Positions 53,487 through 63,590 of a stretch of 64,000 bases of DNA are shown here, in pieces. This stretch comes from an uncultured Porphyromonadaceae bacterium (GTDB taxonomy: Bacteria > Bacteroidota > Bacteroidia > Bacteroidales > Muribaculaceae): NCBI GenBank assembly GCA_947177405.1, contig CAMWUJ010000001.1:1-64000 (forward strand), read 5' to 3'. Both the position numbers and the translations under genes were made by a program. The notes below the pieces were generated by a model. The model was not told where the DNA came from. It did not search any database and was given only the letters and a program-made list of their open reading frames with translations. The first letter of the stretch is position 1. Each line of letters begins with the position of its first letter.

Positions 53487-54085
53487 GCGGTTTTGCTCCC
53501 ACCATAACACTTCCATCAACCGACCTGATAGACTTCTCCAATCCTGAAGAAGCCTATGGTCAGGCCATGCTCATCTGCAACGCATCAGCCGAGGCAGCGC
53601 GCAAAATCGCCGATGGTAATTTCTCCCCCATAACCAAGATCCGCACCTCAGCCCGCGAATGGATTCTCGGCATCGAACCACATATCGACAGCTACTCTCC
53701 AGCGCAAGCTTTGAGGTTAGCCCAAGCCTACGACCATCTTCACCGACTGGCCTATAGCGCCCCTCCCCTACCCGGCATAGTGGATCGGCAAGTGATCCGA
53801 TCACTGCGCGCCCTCATAGCCGGCGACACAGCCGTGGATCAATCCCTCCTCTACCGACTCATCACCCTCGGCCTCAACCGTGGGATAAAAGAATACCGGG
53901 GCCTCCCCCTGCGATGGCAAAGTCAGAAACTCGCCCGATGGTATAAGAAATACTCCGAAGGCACCGCCGACCTCATCGAAGAAGAGATTCGTATCCTCCT
54001 CGACTCCGACCTCACCGCCTTCACCGGTCGCAATCAGGCGCCATTCAAAGAGCAGTTACGTGGACTACTAAAAGATAGATCGTAA
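53483..54085 (+). CDS. upxZ: UpxZ-like regulator of polysaccharide operon antitermination
   Basis: Position directly after upxY with 4-nt overlap; sequence resembles the UpxZ family. Confidence 0.75.
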   Translation: MSGFAPTITLPSTDLIDFSNPEEAYGQAMLICNASAEAARKIADGNFSPITKIRTSAREWILGIEPHIDSYSPAQALRLAQAYDHLHRLAYSAPPLPGIVDRQVIRSLRALIAGDTAVDQSLLYRLITLGLNRGIKEYRGLPLRWQSQKLARWYKKYSEGTADLIEEEIRILLDSDLTAFTGRNQAPFKEQLRGLLKDRS

Positions 54086-54130
54086 CAAGGCGTTCGGTGT
54101 AAGACCTATGTTGCCGATGTAAAACTAATA

Positions 54131-54162
54131 TTTGCAAAATAGCTTAGAAATCCTTATCTTTG
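54131..54162 (+). promoter_or_regulatory. putative promoter of the MNT/HepT pair
   Basis: TTTG (54131), 20-nt spacer, TATCTTTG (54155-54162). Confidence 0.6.
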
Positions 54163-54181
54163 AGGCGGAAAAGCATTCAAG

Positions 54182-54472
54182 ATGGCGGATAAAGAAATAA
54201 TAAATATATTAAAGGAGCACATCCATCAGATTCATCAGGAATTTGAAGTCACAAGTCTATGTGTTTTCGGTTCAGCAGCCAGAGGAGAAAACGGGCCGGA
54301 AAGTGATGTAGATATATTTGTGGATATGCCTGCAAAGATAATACTTGTAAGCAGGTTAAAGCGATTCCTTGAAAAAATACTCCATAAATCCGTAGATTTA
54401 GTAAGAAAGCATCCGCATCTTTCAGAAAGATTCATAACACAACTTAAAAAAGATGCGGTCTATGTTATCTAA
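54182..54472 (+). CDS. mntA: MNT-domain nucleotidyltransferase antitoxin
   Basis: GSAARGENGPESDVD matches GSX10DXD. Confidence 0.9.
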   Translation: MADKEIINILKEHIHQIHQEFEVTSLCVFGSAARGENGPESDVDIFVDMPAKIILVSRLKRFLEKILHKSVDLVRKHPHLSERFITQLKKDAVYVI

Positions 54473-54854
54473 AAGTGAATCTCAGAAAATATCCCAAACA
54501 CTTATTTCAGTTTATGAAACAATAATACAGCTTTTAAATTGGAATAAGAACATTTCCTCCGCCGAAGATTATTATTCATCCGAGCAAGGTATGCAACTTC
54601 TGGCAGCCAATTGCACACTCATCACAGCAATTGGAGAGGGTATAAATCGCATCAACCGTGTGTCTCCGGAATTTTTAAAAGACAATTTTCCCGAAGTTCC
54701 ATGGAGAGACATAATTGGAATGAGAAATCACATTGCTCATGGATATTTCGAACTTGATGCAGAGTTAGTTTATGAATCCATAGCTACTGAATTTCCCGAA
54801 TTATTATCTACCATTTCGACGGCTATAGAAATCATCAACAAGTTTGAGAACTAA
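54462..54854 (+). CDS. hepT: HepT-like HEPN toxin
   Basis: RNHIAHGY matches RX4HXY; overlaps the MNT gene. Confidence 0.9.
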   Translation: MLSKSESQKISQTLISVYETIIQLLNWNKNISSAEDYYSSEQGMQLLAANCTLITAIGEGINRINRVSPEFLKDNFPEVPWRDIIGMRNHIAHGYFELDAELVYESIATEFPELLSTISTAIEIINKFEN

Positions 54855-54929
54855 TCAAAGTGTGAATGAATTTCTTCTCTTCATTCATAATTATGTCAAG
54901 AGGTAGATGACTAAAAACTAAATTCAAAC

Positions 54930-55033
54930 TCCTCCTCGACTCCGACCTCATCGCCTTCACAGGGCACAACCAGGCGCCATTCAAAGATCGGATACGCGGA
55001 CTCATCTCCTCTCTCCAATCTCCAAGATATTGA
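54930..55033 (+). pseudogene. duplicated 3' fragment of upxZ
   Basis: Translates LLDSDLIAFTGHNQAPFKDRIRGLISSLQSPRY*, versus LLDSDLTAFTGRNQAPFKEQLRGLLKDRS* at the end of upxZ; 54930-55002 aligns to 53994-54066. Confidence 0.85.
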
Positions 55034-55069
55034 AAGTAAGTAATAAAATATTCTTTTAAATTTTAGTTA

Positions 55070-55107
55070 GAGAGAAATCCGTCGAGAGACGGATTCTCTC
55101 GTTTTTT
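55070..55107 (+). terminator. intrinsic terminator before wzx
   Basis: gagagaaatccgtc-gaga-gacggattctctc followed by gtttttt. Confidence 0.8.
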
Positions 55108-55333
55108 CCTTAGTCTCATTATTTTTAATAGGAATATCCTAATTTAGTTACTCATAGCCCCTTAAAAATCCGTACTATATTAAAATAAGAAAAAGCATAA
55201 GACCTTTTCACTAATGAGGATTTTTAATAAAGATACTTCAAAAGTTAGTTTGAAGTATCTGCCACATACAAAAGTATATAATCCGTTTACTCTTGACTCA
55301 ATGTGTAATTAAATAGATACTTCCTCCCATTAA

Positions 55334-56860
55334 ATGAATAATTCCTCCAGAATAATAATTAACACAGGTGCTCAATACGCTCGGAGCCTTATAAATCTCG
55401 TACTCTCCCTTTATAGCACAAGATTGATTCTACATGCTCTGGGAATAGATGATTACGGTATATTCACTCTCATTGCCGGAGTTGTGGCTATGTTAGCCTT
55501 CATGACAAATGCCATGGTGACGACTACCCAAAGATTCATGTCTTATCATCAGACAAAAAGTACAGTCGAAGAGCAGAAAAAGATTTTTGGTTGTAGTGTA
55601 CTTATGCATATTATTTTCGGTATTATTATAATTATTTTGCTTGAAATAGTAGGGACATTTCTTTTTGACGGATTTCTTAACATATCATCCGATAGAATAT
55701 CAGCCGCGAAGATTGTGTATCAATGCGCTATTGTGATGATTATTCTATCTTTTATCTCAGCCCCTTTCAAAGCATTGCTTATCTCCTACGAAAATATTGT
55801 ATACGTATCCATTATAGATGTCCTTGACGGTGTTCTTAAAGTAGTGATTGCATTTATCCTATTAAATATAAACCAAGACAAATTAATACTGTATGGATAT
55901 TTAATGGTACTTATCTACCTGTCAGACCTTTTTGCGTTCATGATATACGATTTCAGGAACTATAAAACATGTGTAATACCCAAATTAGCATACCTCAACA
56001 AAGGCTATATAAAGTCGATGGGGTCTTTCGTTGTTTGGCAACTCTACAGCACTGGCTGTGTTATAGGTAGAACCCAAGGTGTCGCCTTGGTCTTAAATCG
56101 TTTTTACGGTACAGTAGTAAATGCATCATTCGGAATCGCACTACAAGTAAGCGGAGCCATAAATTTCATATCATCAGCACTCGTTACAGCCATTAATCCT
56201 CAGATTATAAAAGCAGAAGGAAGTGGAAATAGAGCTAAAATGTTCCGGTTGGCAGAAGTAGCATCCAAATTTAGCTTTTTGCTGCTGGACATGGTAGTAA
56301 TGCCCTTGCTTTTTTGCCTTCCCACAATTCTTAAATTTTGGTTAGGAGAAGTTCCAGAGGATGCAGTGTTATTCTGTCGCGTCATACTCATTACAGGATT
56401 AGTGGATCAGATCACTTATGGTTTAATCACCACCAACCAAGCAATAGGTAATATACGACCATATACCCTCACTGTCAATACTATTAAAGTTCTCACAGTG
56501 TTTGCGTTATGGGCACTGCTAATCCTTGGCGTTCCAATTGAGTCTGCAATATGGGTGTATGCAGTTTTCGAGCTTATTTGCGCACTAACACGGCTCCCTT
56601 TTATGAAATATACCGGAGGACTGAATATTGGTCAATTTATAAGAAATGTATTTCTTAAATTGACCATTCCCTCTTTCTTCTTGATAGCAGCCTATTATGG
56701 ACTACATCTTTACACACACTCTTTTCTGATCTATGTTATCGGAATAATTATGATAACCCCCATCTACTTTTATTTTATTTTTAAATTTTCCCTAAATAAT
56801 CTTGAGAGGGAAATAGTAAAAGGAATGGTTGTTAATCTAAGAAATAAGATAAAACGATGA
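55334..56860 (+). CDS. wzx: Wzx-type oligosaccharide flippase
   Basis: Polytopic membrane protein; NTGAQYARSLINLVLSLYSTRLILHALGIDDYGIF. Confidence 0.88.
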   Translation: MNNSSRIIINTGAQYARSLINLVLSLYSTRLILHALGIDDYGIFTLIAGVVAMLAFMTNAMVTTTQRFMSYHQTKSTVEEQKKIFGCSVLMHIIFGIIIIILLEIVGTFLFDGFLNISSDRISAAKIVYQCAIVMIILSFISAPFKALLISYENIVYVSIIDVLDGVLKVVIAFILLNINQDKLILYGYLMVLIYLSDLFAFMIYDFRNYKTCVIPKLAYLNKGYIKSMGSFVVWQLYSTGCVIGRTQGVALVLNRFYGTVVNASFGIALQVSGAINFISSALVTAINPQIIKAEGSGNRAKMFRLAEVASKFSFLLLDMVVMPLLFCLPTILKFWLGEVPEDAVLFCRVILITGLVDQITYGLITTNQAIGNIRPYTLTVNTIKVLTVFALWALLILGVPIESAIWVYAVFELICALTRLPFMKYTGGLNIGQFIRNVFLKLTIPSFFLIAAYYGLHLYTHSFLIYVIGIIMITPIYFYFIFKFSLNNLEREIVKGMVVNLRNKIKR

Positions 56861-57957
56861 AAATAGCTTTTTGTGGCGATATAATGCTCAACTCCCCTGA
56901 GTTACATTCCATTGGTAAAAAACTCAGTAAAAAGTTAAAGGATTGTGATATACGATGTATAAATTTTGAAGCTCCCGTAAGAACATCCGAAGCATTGGGA
57001 ATTCATAAATCGGGCCCGGTATTAGACCAGTCAGCAAAAACGCCAGCATGGTTAAGGAGTAATGGTTTTAATCTCATCACATTAGCTAATAATCATGCAT
57101 TAGATCATGGTCAAAAAGGGATAGAATCAACGATAAGCTATTTCGAAGAGATGAATATCACCGGGGTTGGCAGATATAATGATGCCTATAATTTCACAGT
57201 CATTGAAAAGGGAAATCAAAAAATAGGATTCTTAGGACTCACTCATAAAGAATTTGGATGTGTTGATATTGATTCAGGTGAACAGCTTGGAACCGCCATG
57301 CTTACCTCCCCAAAAGTATTTAAAAGTATAATTGAGACAAAGCCCTATATCGACAAATTATTTATCCTTCCTCATGCAGGAGTAGAGTATCTCGATATTC
57401 CCCTTCCTGAGTGGAGAGAATTATATAAAACATTTATTGATATTGGTGCCAACGGAGTAATTGCCTCCCATCCACATGTTCCACAAGGGTATGAATTCTA
57501 TAAAGGTTCGCCCATTTTTTATAGTTTAGGGAATTTTCTCTTTGAGAGAGAAAAACCACTTACGGAGAGATGGTTTAAGTCTATTGTTGTGATTTTAGAC
57601 ACAACAACTAATGATACTGAGGTACTTCTTGTAAAGTATGATTACGCAAATAAAACTGTGGAGATTGATTCTTCAGAAGAAGCCCAAACATATTTTATCC
57701 ATTTGAATAACCTGCTTAAAGAAGAGAATTATCGGCAAAAGATAGAGGAAGAATCGGTAAGATTAAGATCAACCTATCATAATATGATGAAAAATGGGGG
57801 AGCTTATTCATTTGGCTTAAAAGAAAAATTAAAAAATCTCATTCGACCACTAATTGGCAGAAAAAAAATAAAAACGGATCAAGTACATTTATTGAATCTA
57901 TTTCAATGTGAGAGTCACCGTTGGATGATGATGCGACTACTAAAATCCCTTAAATAG
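56857..57957 (+). CDS. CapA family protein (PgsA/CapA metallophosphatase-like)
   Basis: FCGDIMLN, LANNHALDHGQKGIEST, ASHPHVPQGYEFYKGSPIFYSLGNFLF. Confidence 0.9.
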   Translation: MKIAFCGDIMLNSPELHSIGKKLSKKLKDCDIRCINFEAPVRTSEALGIHKSGPVLDQSAKTPAWLRSNGFNLITLANNHALDHGQKGIESTISYFEEMNITGVGRYNDAYNFTVIEKGNQKIGFLGLTHKEFGCVDIDSGEQLGTAMLTSPKVFKSIIETKPYIDKLFILPHAGVEYLDIPLPEWRELYKTFIDIGANGVIASHPHVPQGYEFYKGSPIFYSLGNFLFEREKPLTERWFKSIVVILDTTTNDTEVLLVKYDYANKTVEIDSSEEAQTYFIHLNNLLKEENYRQKIEEESVRLRSTYHNMMKNGGAYSFGLKEKLKNLIRPLIGRKKIKTDQVHLLNLFQCESHRWMMMRLLKSLK

Positions 57958-58014
57958 AATTAAATATAATTAATCTCGCACATAAATCTTAAATAATAAT
58001 AACATCTAAAGACT

Positions 58015-58917
58015 ATGAAAAAAAGAAATATTAAAAGTCTAATTAAGTCTATAAAGCGAAGTTACATTACGAAATTCTGTACCCCTAAAAAGTTAGCAGA
58101 GTTTCTTTATTATAATAATTTTGGTAGAAAAATAGATTGGAAATGTCCGACCGAATTTAACGAGAAAATACGTTGGCTTCAGTTTAGTACAGATACCTCT
58201 AAATGGACATTATTGGCTGACAAGTACCTTGTAAGAAAATATCTTGAAGATAAAGGGTATGGAGATATGTTGGTTAAACTTTATGGTGTATGGGAGAATG
58301 CTGAAAATATTGACTTTGACAAGCTTCCTAAAAGCTTCGTCCTAAAAACTAATCATGGGTGTGGAAGTGTATATGTTATCAAAGATAAGACCAAAATTGA
58401 CTTGAATACTATTAAAAATGAGCTTAATAAAAGTTTATCAGAGAAATATGGTATCAATACAGCAGAGCCACATTATTTCCCTATAAAACCAGTTATAATT
58501 GCTGAGGAGATTTTATTTCAAGATGGGAATTTATCCAGCAGTATGATTGATTATAAATTGTATTGTACATACGGAGAGCCTCAATTTTGTGCAGTGATGT
58601 TCAATAGAGATATAGAATGTCATAAATATGATATTAGGCTATATGATAATAATTGGCAAAATATAAGTCATCTTTTGGGAAAATATTCTCATACAAATTT
58701 AGGATTGACAGAAATCCCGCGACCTAAAAATTTTGAAAAGATGAAAAATTTTTGCCGGGATTTATGTAAGGAATTCCCTTTTGTAAGAATGGATTTTTAC
58801 GAAACTGATGGTAAGTTGTATTTTGGAGAATTTACCTTTACACCGGCAGCCTGTACAGGCGCTCCTCTCGGCCCTGTTCCATGTAAAATTCTGAGTGATA
58901 AGATTCACATCATGTAA
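58015..58917 (+). CDS. TupA-like ATP-grasp family protein
   Basis: FNEKIRWLQ..LADKYLVRKYLEDKGYGD..FVLKTNHGCGSVYVI; DFYETDGKLYFGEFTFTPAACTG. Confidence 0.85.
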   Translation: MKKRNIKSLIKSIKRSYITKFCTPKKLAEFLYYNNFGRKIDWKCPTEFNEKIRWLQFSTDTSKWTLLADKYLVRKYLEDKGYGDMLVKLYGVWENAENIDFDKLPKSFVLKTNHGCGSVYVIKDKTKIDLNTIKNELNKSLSEKYGINTAEPHYFPIKPVIIAEEILFQDGNLSSSMIDYKLYCTYGEPQFCAVMFNRDIECHKYDIRLYDNNWQNISHLLGKYSHTNLGLTEIPRPKNFEKMKNFCRDLCKEFPFVRMDFYETDGKLYFGEFTFTPAACTGAPLGPVPCKILSDKIHIM

Positions 58918-58954
58918 ACAGGTTGCTGGGAAATCAATACAAGTAATAAGAGAT

Positions 58955-59228
58955 TAACATAGCATCTCATCTATTATTGGCCTCAGCCTTAAACAGCTGT
59001 GTACCATGTTTGGCAACAAGCTGGAGTCACAAATACGAAGAGTTAAATCATGACTATAAACTAACAGACTGTATAATTGATCTAACTGATGAGGATGGCA
59101 CATCTAAGAAAATTCAACAATTTCTTAACCTAGACCATAATCGAAAAATTCGAGAACACTTGAAGGAAATGAAGGAACCAATTCAGAACGCGACAAGACA
59201 AATGTGGGATAAAATCTGGTCATTATAA
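58955..59228 (+). pseudogene. C-terminal remnant of a polysaccharide pyruvyl transferase
   Basis: LLLASALNSCVPCLATSWSHKYEELNHDYKLTDCIIDL resembles the C-terminal half of the family; N-terminal part absent. Confidence 0.65.
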
Positions 59229-59311
59229 AATATAAGCGCATAAGAATAACTTATAAATAACCTTTCTGCACCTAACCTAAAATAGTACAACCATACTATC
59301 CAACGTATTAT

Positions 59312-60409
59312 ATGATTTCTCCCATTGATAAGGATCACCTCCAATCACAAGTAATCAATTACCTTAGATTTCCTCTGATAATTGGTGTTTTGTTTATTCA
59401 CAATAGTGATTTCATGAATTTAGGAGAAAATATAGATATTGAGGGTCACACCTACGAGTCCATAACGATCATTATAGATTTATTCTCTAATACTTTAGCC
59501 AGTGTTGCAGTACCAATTTTCTTTTTTATTTCGGGATTTTTATTCTTTTATCGACTTCCTAATTTCACACTCTCCCTATATAAAACCAAACTTCTAAAAA
59601 GAATCAACACACTGTTAATTCCATATCTATTCTGGAATTTATTACTATTCCTGGTATATCTATTGGCTTCCAAGCTTACAGTAATTAAAGCATTATTTAA
59701 TACCAATGCCATAGATTCTGGACTATTCTCTGCCTTATTAGGTATCCCTTCCGACCAGGGTATGACATATCCAATAGTTTATCCTTTCTGGTTTATTCGT
59801 GATTTAATGGTATGTGTGATAATCTCGCCAATATTGTTTTTTATAATAACAAAAACAAGACACATAGGGATTATTCTCTTGGGAATTGCCTGGTATATAG
59901 GATTTAAAATACCATATTTAGGGTATCGAGGATTTAGCACGACTGCATTATTCTTCTTTAGTTTAGGTGCCTGGTTTTCATGTTATAACAAAAATATTAT
60001 TGTTACAGTAAGAGAATTGAAATTCTTTGGAATAATCTATCCATTAGTAATAATTGCAGAAATGCTTACCAAGCACCTCTCCATTAATCCATATATTCAT
60101 TCACTGGGAATTGTTTCAGGTGCTATATTTTGGTTTTTAATAGCCTCTTATCTAATTGAGATTAAGAAGCTAAAGCCAATACCTATACTTACATCTGCCT
60201 CCTTCTTTATTTTTGCCATTCACGAGCCATGGTTATTGGTAACCCTTCGAAAACTCACGTTATCCCTGCTTCATCCCACCTCTCCTTATATCCATTTACT
60301 ACTCTATTTTGCCACAATAGCAATTGTCACCTTTATCGCTATTGGGATTTACTATGTTTTAAAGAAGATTGCTCCTAAATTTACCAACCTTATTACGGGA
60401 AATAGATAA
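59312..60409 (+). CDS. acyltransferase family 3 membrane protein
   Basis: INYLRFPLIIGVLFIHN, multiple TM segments, PIFFFISGFLFF. Confidence 0.85.
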   Translation: MISPIDKDHLQSQVINYLRFPLIIGVLFIHNSDFMNLGENIDIEGHTYESITIIIDLFSNTLASVAVPIFFFISGFLFFYRLPNFTLSLYKTKLLKRINTLLIPYLFWNLLLFLVYLLASKLTVIKALFNTNAIDSGLFSALLGIPSDQGMTYPIVYPFWFIRDLMVCVIISPILFFIITKTRHIGIILLGIAWYIGFKIPYLGYRGFSTTALFFFSLGAWFSCYNKNIIVTVRELKFFGIIYPLVIIAEMLTKHLSINPYIHSLGIVSGAIFWFLIASYLIEIKKLKPIPILTSASFFIFAIHEPWLLVTLRKLTLSLLHPTSPYIHLLLYFATIAIVTFIAIGIYYVLKKIAPKFTNLITGNR

Positions 60410-60430
60410 AACAATGTTTCTCATTATATC

Positions 60431-61327
60431 ATGATGAAAACAAAACCGACATACTCAATTATAATCCCTCATTATAATACTCCTGATTTATTAGAACGAC
60501 TCCTTCTTTCAATCCCCAAAAGAGATGATGTAGAAGTGATCATTGTTGATGACTGTAGTCCCGATTCGGTCTTTCAACAATATGAAATCCTAAAAACTAA
60601 GTATGAATGGATGAAATTTTACTGTACAGAGACAAATGGAGGAGGAGGAAAAGCGCGAAATATAGGTTTACAGAAAGCAATCGGAGAATATGTAATATTT
60701 GCTGATGCAGATGATTATTTTACACCCCAATTCAAGGACATCTTAAAAAATTATGCGGATAAGACCACACCTGATATAATTTTTTTTAATGCCATCTCGG
60801 TAGATTCCGTAACTCAACTTCCAAAGGATAGATCAAATCATCTGAATAATTTTATCCAGGGATTTAAAACAAATCCCTCTCAAAAGGGAATGGAATTAAG
60901 ATATCTTTTTGGAGAACCTTGGTGTAAAATTATTAAGAAAGACCTGATAGAAAATAATAAAATTCTATTTGACGAGATATCTATCAACAATGACACATAT
61001 TTTTCTTATATGTGTGGTTTTTATTCAAAAAATATAGCGGTTGATGAGCGTATAGGATATTGCATAACGGAGAGACCCTCGTCTGTTTCGAAATCAATAT
61101 CTTACGACAAACTTTTAATCAAAGCCAAAGTATTTGCTAAAAAAAACAAATTCCTTAAAGAGAATGGAATTACAATCTTTGACCCAAATCTATTTGTACC
61201 ACCAATATACGGGATAAGGAAGAGAAATTTTAAATTTTTACGACAAATCAAATCCATCATAAACTCGTATGGATTCTCATTTTTGTCTCTACTTTCCCAG
61301 TATCTGAAATATAGACTCCATAGGTAA
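60431..61327 (+). CDS. glycosyltransferase family 2
   Basis: YSIIIPHYNTPDLLERLL..VDDCSPD..GGGGKARNIGLQKAIGEYVIFADADDYF. Confidence 0.93.
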   Translation: MMKTKPTYSIIIPHYNTPDLLERLLLSIPKRDDVEVIIVDDCSPDSVFQQYEILKTKYEWMKFYCTETNGGGGKARNIGLQKAIGEYVIFADADDYFTPQFKDILKNYADKTTPDIIFFNAISVDSVTQLPKDRSNHLNNFIQGFKTNPSQKGMELRYLFGEPWCKIIKKDLIENNKILFDEISINNDTYFSYMCGFYSKNIAVDERIGYCITERPSSVSKSISYDKLLIKAKVFAKKNKFLKENGITIFDPNLFVPPIYGIRKRNFKFLRQIKSIINSYGFSFLSLLSQYLKYRLHR

Positions 61328-61389
61328 TAGTCTATCTTTAATCTCGTCTCCATGAACATTGCGTCTCAATTGATAAACTTCTTTTCTAT

Positions 61390-62529
61390 ATGACGTCATA
61401 CCACTACCTCATAGTAGGCGCCGGACTCTTTGGTGCCACATTCGCATACTTGGCCAACAAAGCCGGGAAGAAATGCCTCGTGATTGACAAACGTCCGCAT
61501 CCAGGCGGTAATATCTATTGCGAAGAGATTGCCGGTATAAACGTGCATAAGTACGGCGCACATATCTTCCATACCTCCGATAAGGAGGTGTGGGATTTCG
61601 TGAATTCCATTGTGCCGTTCAATCGATATACCAACTGTCCGGTGGCGCAGGCTCCCGATGGAAAACTCTATAACCTCCCGTTCAATATGAACACCTTCTA
61701 CCAGATGTGGGGTGTGAAGATCCCGGAGGAGGCGCAGAAGAAATTGGAGGAGCAGCGAATGGAGGCTGTAGAAAAGATGAAAGAGGAAGGTGTTACCGAA
61801 CCCCGTAACTTGGAGGAACAGGCTCTGACACTAATCGGCAAGGATATATACGAGCAGTTGATCAAAGGTTACACAGAGAAACAATGGGGTCGTAAATGCA
61901 CTGAACTTCCAGCCTTCATCATCCGGCGTCTCCCCGTGAGAATGACTTTTGACAACAACTATTTCAACGACAGCTATCAGGGAATTCCGATCGGAGGGTA
62001 CAACAAGCTCATAGATGGTCTGCTTGAAGGAATAGATGTTAAACTCGATACCGATTTCTTCGATGATCGCGAGAAATGGGAATCCTTGGCCGACAAGATT
62101 GTCTTCACGGGCAAGATCGATGAGTTCTACGGCTATTGTTTCGGTAAACTTGAATACCGTACCGTCAGATTCGAGACCGAAACCTTTGACAATCCCAACT
62201 GGCAGGGAAATGCGGTGGTGAATTATACTTCTACCGAAGTTCCATTTACACGCATTATCGAGCACAAGCACTTCGAGAAATTCGGAAACGAAGTCTACGA
62301 GAACACTAAGACGGTCATTTCCCGTGAATACTCCACCGAATGGGAAGAAGGAATGGAGCCATTCTATCCCGTTAATGACGAGAGAAATCAGAGTGTTTAT
62401 AACCAATATAAGGAGCTGGCCGACAAGGAAGAAGGGGTTATATTCGGAGGGCGTCTCGCGGAATATAAATATTATGATATGGCCCCCATCATATCACAAG
62501 TTTTCAGTAGATTTAGAAACATTCATTAA
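61390..62529 (+). CDS. glf: UDP-galactopyranose mutase
   Basis: YLIVGAGLFGATFAYLANKAGKKCLVIDKRPHPGGN; GYTEKQWG. Confidence 0.95.
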   Translation: MTSYHYLIVGAGLFGATFAYLANKAGKKCLVIDKRPHPGGNIYCEEIAGINVHKYGAHIFHTSDKEVWDFVNSIVPFNRYTNCPVAQAPDGKLYNLPFNMNTFYQMWGVKIPEEAQKKLEEQRMEAVEKMKEEGVTEPRNLEEQALTLIGKDIYEQLIKGYTEKQWGRKCTELPAFIIRRLPVRMTFDNNYFNDSYQGIPIGGYNKLIDGLLEGIDVKLDTDFFDDREKWESLADKIVFTGKIDEFYGYCFGKLEYRTVRFETETFDNPNWQGNAVVNYTSTEVPFTRIIEHKHFEKFGNEVYENTKTVISREYSTEWEEGMEPFYPVNDERNQSVYNQYKELADKEEGVIFGGRLAEYKYYDMAPIISQVFSRFRNIH

Positions 62530-62531
62530 AT

Positions 62532-63551
62532 ATGGAAAAGATTCTTTCTATAATAATCCCTACATATAATATGGAGAGATATTTGTCTAAATGTCTCTCT
62601 TCGCTCATCATTCCCGATGAAAAGCTTTTAAAGAGTCTGGAAGTCCTGGTTGTGAACGATGGCAGCAAAGACAATTCCTCCAAGATTGCCCACGAGTTCG
62701 AAACCAAGTATCCCGATACTTTCCGAGTAATTGACAAGGAAAATGGAAATTACGGATCCTGCATTAACCGCGGTCTCAAGGAAGCAACCGGTAAATACAT
62801 AAAAGTATTGGATGCAGATGACTACTTCAACACTGATAATTTTACTCAGTATTTACATAGTCTTAAAGAGGTTGATGTGGATTTAATCATTACAGACTAT
62901 GATTTGGTAACAGAAACCGGAGCAATAAAGGAAACGAGATCGTTTATCCTCCCACCAAGAACACCTATGCTTCTACAGGAACATATGAGAGATATTTTTA
63001 ATATTCAGATGCATGCGATTACCTACAGAACACGCATTCTCAAGGAAGAGAGATATGTTCAGCAGGAAGGTATCTCTCACACAGATGCGGAATGGGTATT
63101 TTATCCTATGATACGAGTAACCACTATCTATTATATTAATGACGTGGTTTATGAGTACTTAGTAGGTCGTACAGGACAAACCGTAGATCTTACTGTTTGG
63201 GCAAACAAAGCTTCTGACAGGGAAAGAATAGCCAGAAGAGAAGTAGAATATTTTGAAAAAATCAAAATATCGAATATTAAAGATTCAATTCTTCCCTTCT
63301 TATCCTATAGAATTCTTACAGAACTTCATGGGATTTATTTAACCTACCTTATTATAAAAAGGGATGAAAAACATACGAGGCAACTTGATGATTTTCTTCA
63401 TCATACATCTCCTGTACTATTTACACAAATAGAAGAACGCAGACTTCATGATAAATACATGCCCATAAAGTATATTAAATCATGGAGAAAAAAGGGTAAG
63501 CTGCCTTCTGGCATACTCTCATATTTATATTGTAAGATAAAGAAAATTTAG
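62532..63551 (+). CDS. glycosyltransferase family 2
   Basis: LSIIIPTYNMERYLSKCLSSL..VNDGSKDNS..IKVLDADDYF. Confidence 0.93.
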   Translation: MEKILSIIIPTYNMERYLSKCLSSLIIPDEKLLKSLEVLVVNDGSKDNSSKIAHEFETKYPDTFRVIDKENGNYGSCINRGLKEATGKYIKVLDADDYFNTDNFTQYLHSLKEVDVDLIITDYDLVTETGAIKETRSFILPPRTPMLLQEHMRDIFNIQMHAITYRTRILKEERYVQQEGISHTDAEWVFYPMIRVTTIYYINDVVYEYLVGRTGQTVDLTVWANKASDRERIARREVEYFEKIKISNIKDSILPFLSYRILTELHGIYLTYLIIKRDEKHTRQLDDFLHHTSPVLFTQIEERRLHDKYMPIKYIKSWRKKGKLPSGILSYLYCKIKKI

Positions 63552-63590
63552 TAACCAAGAATCTGCTAATAACTACTGCGTTGCCATCTA

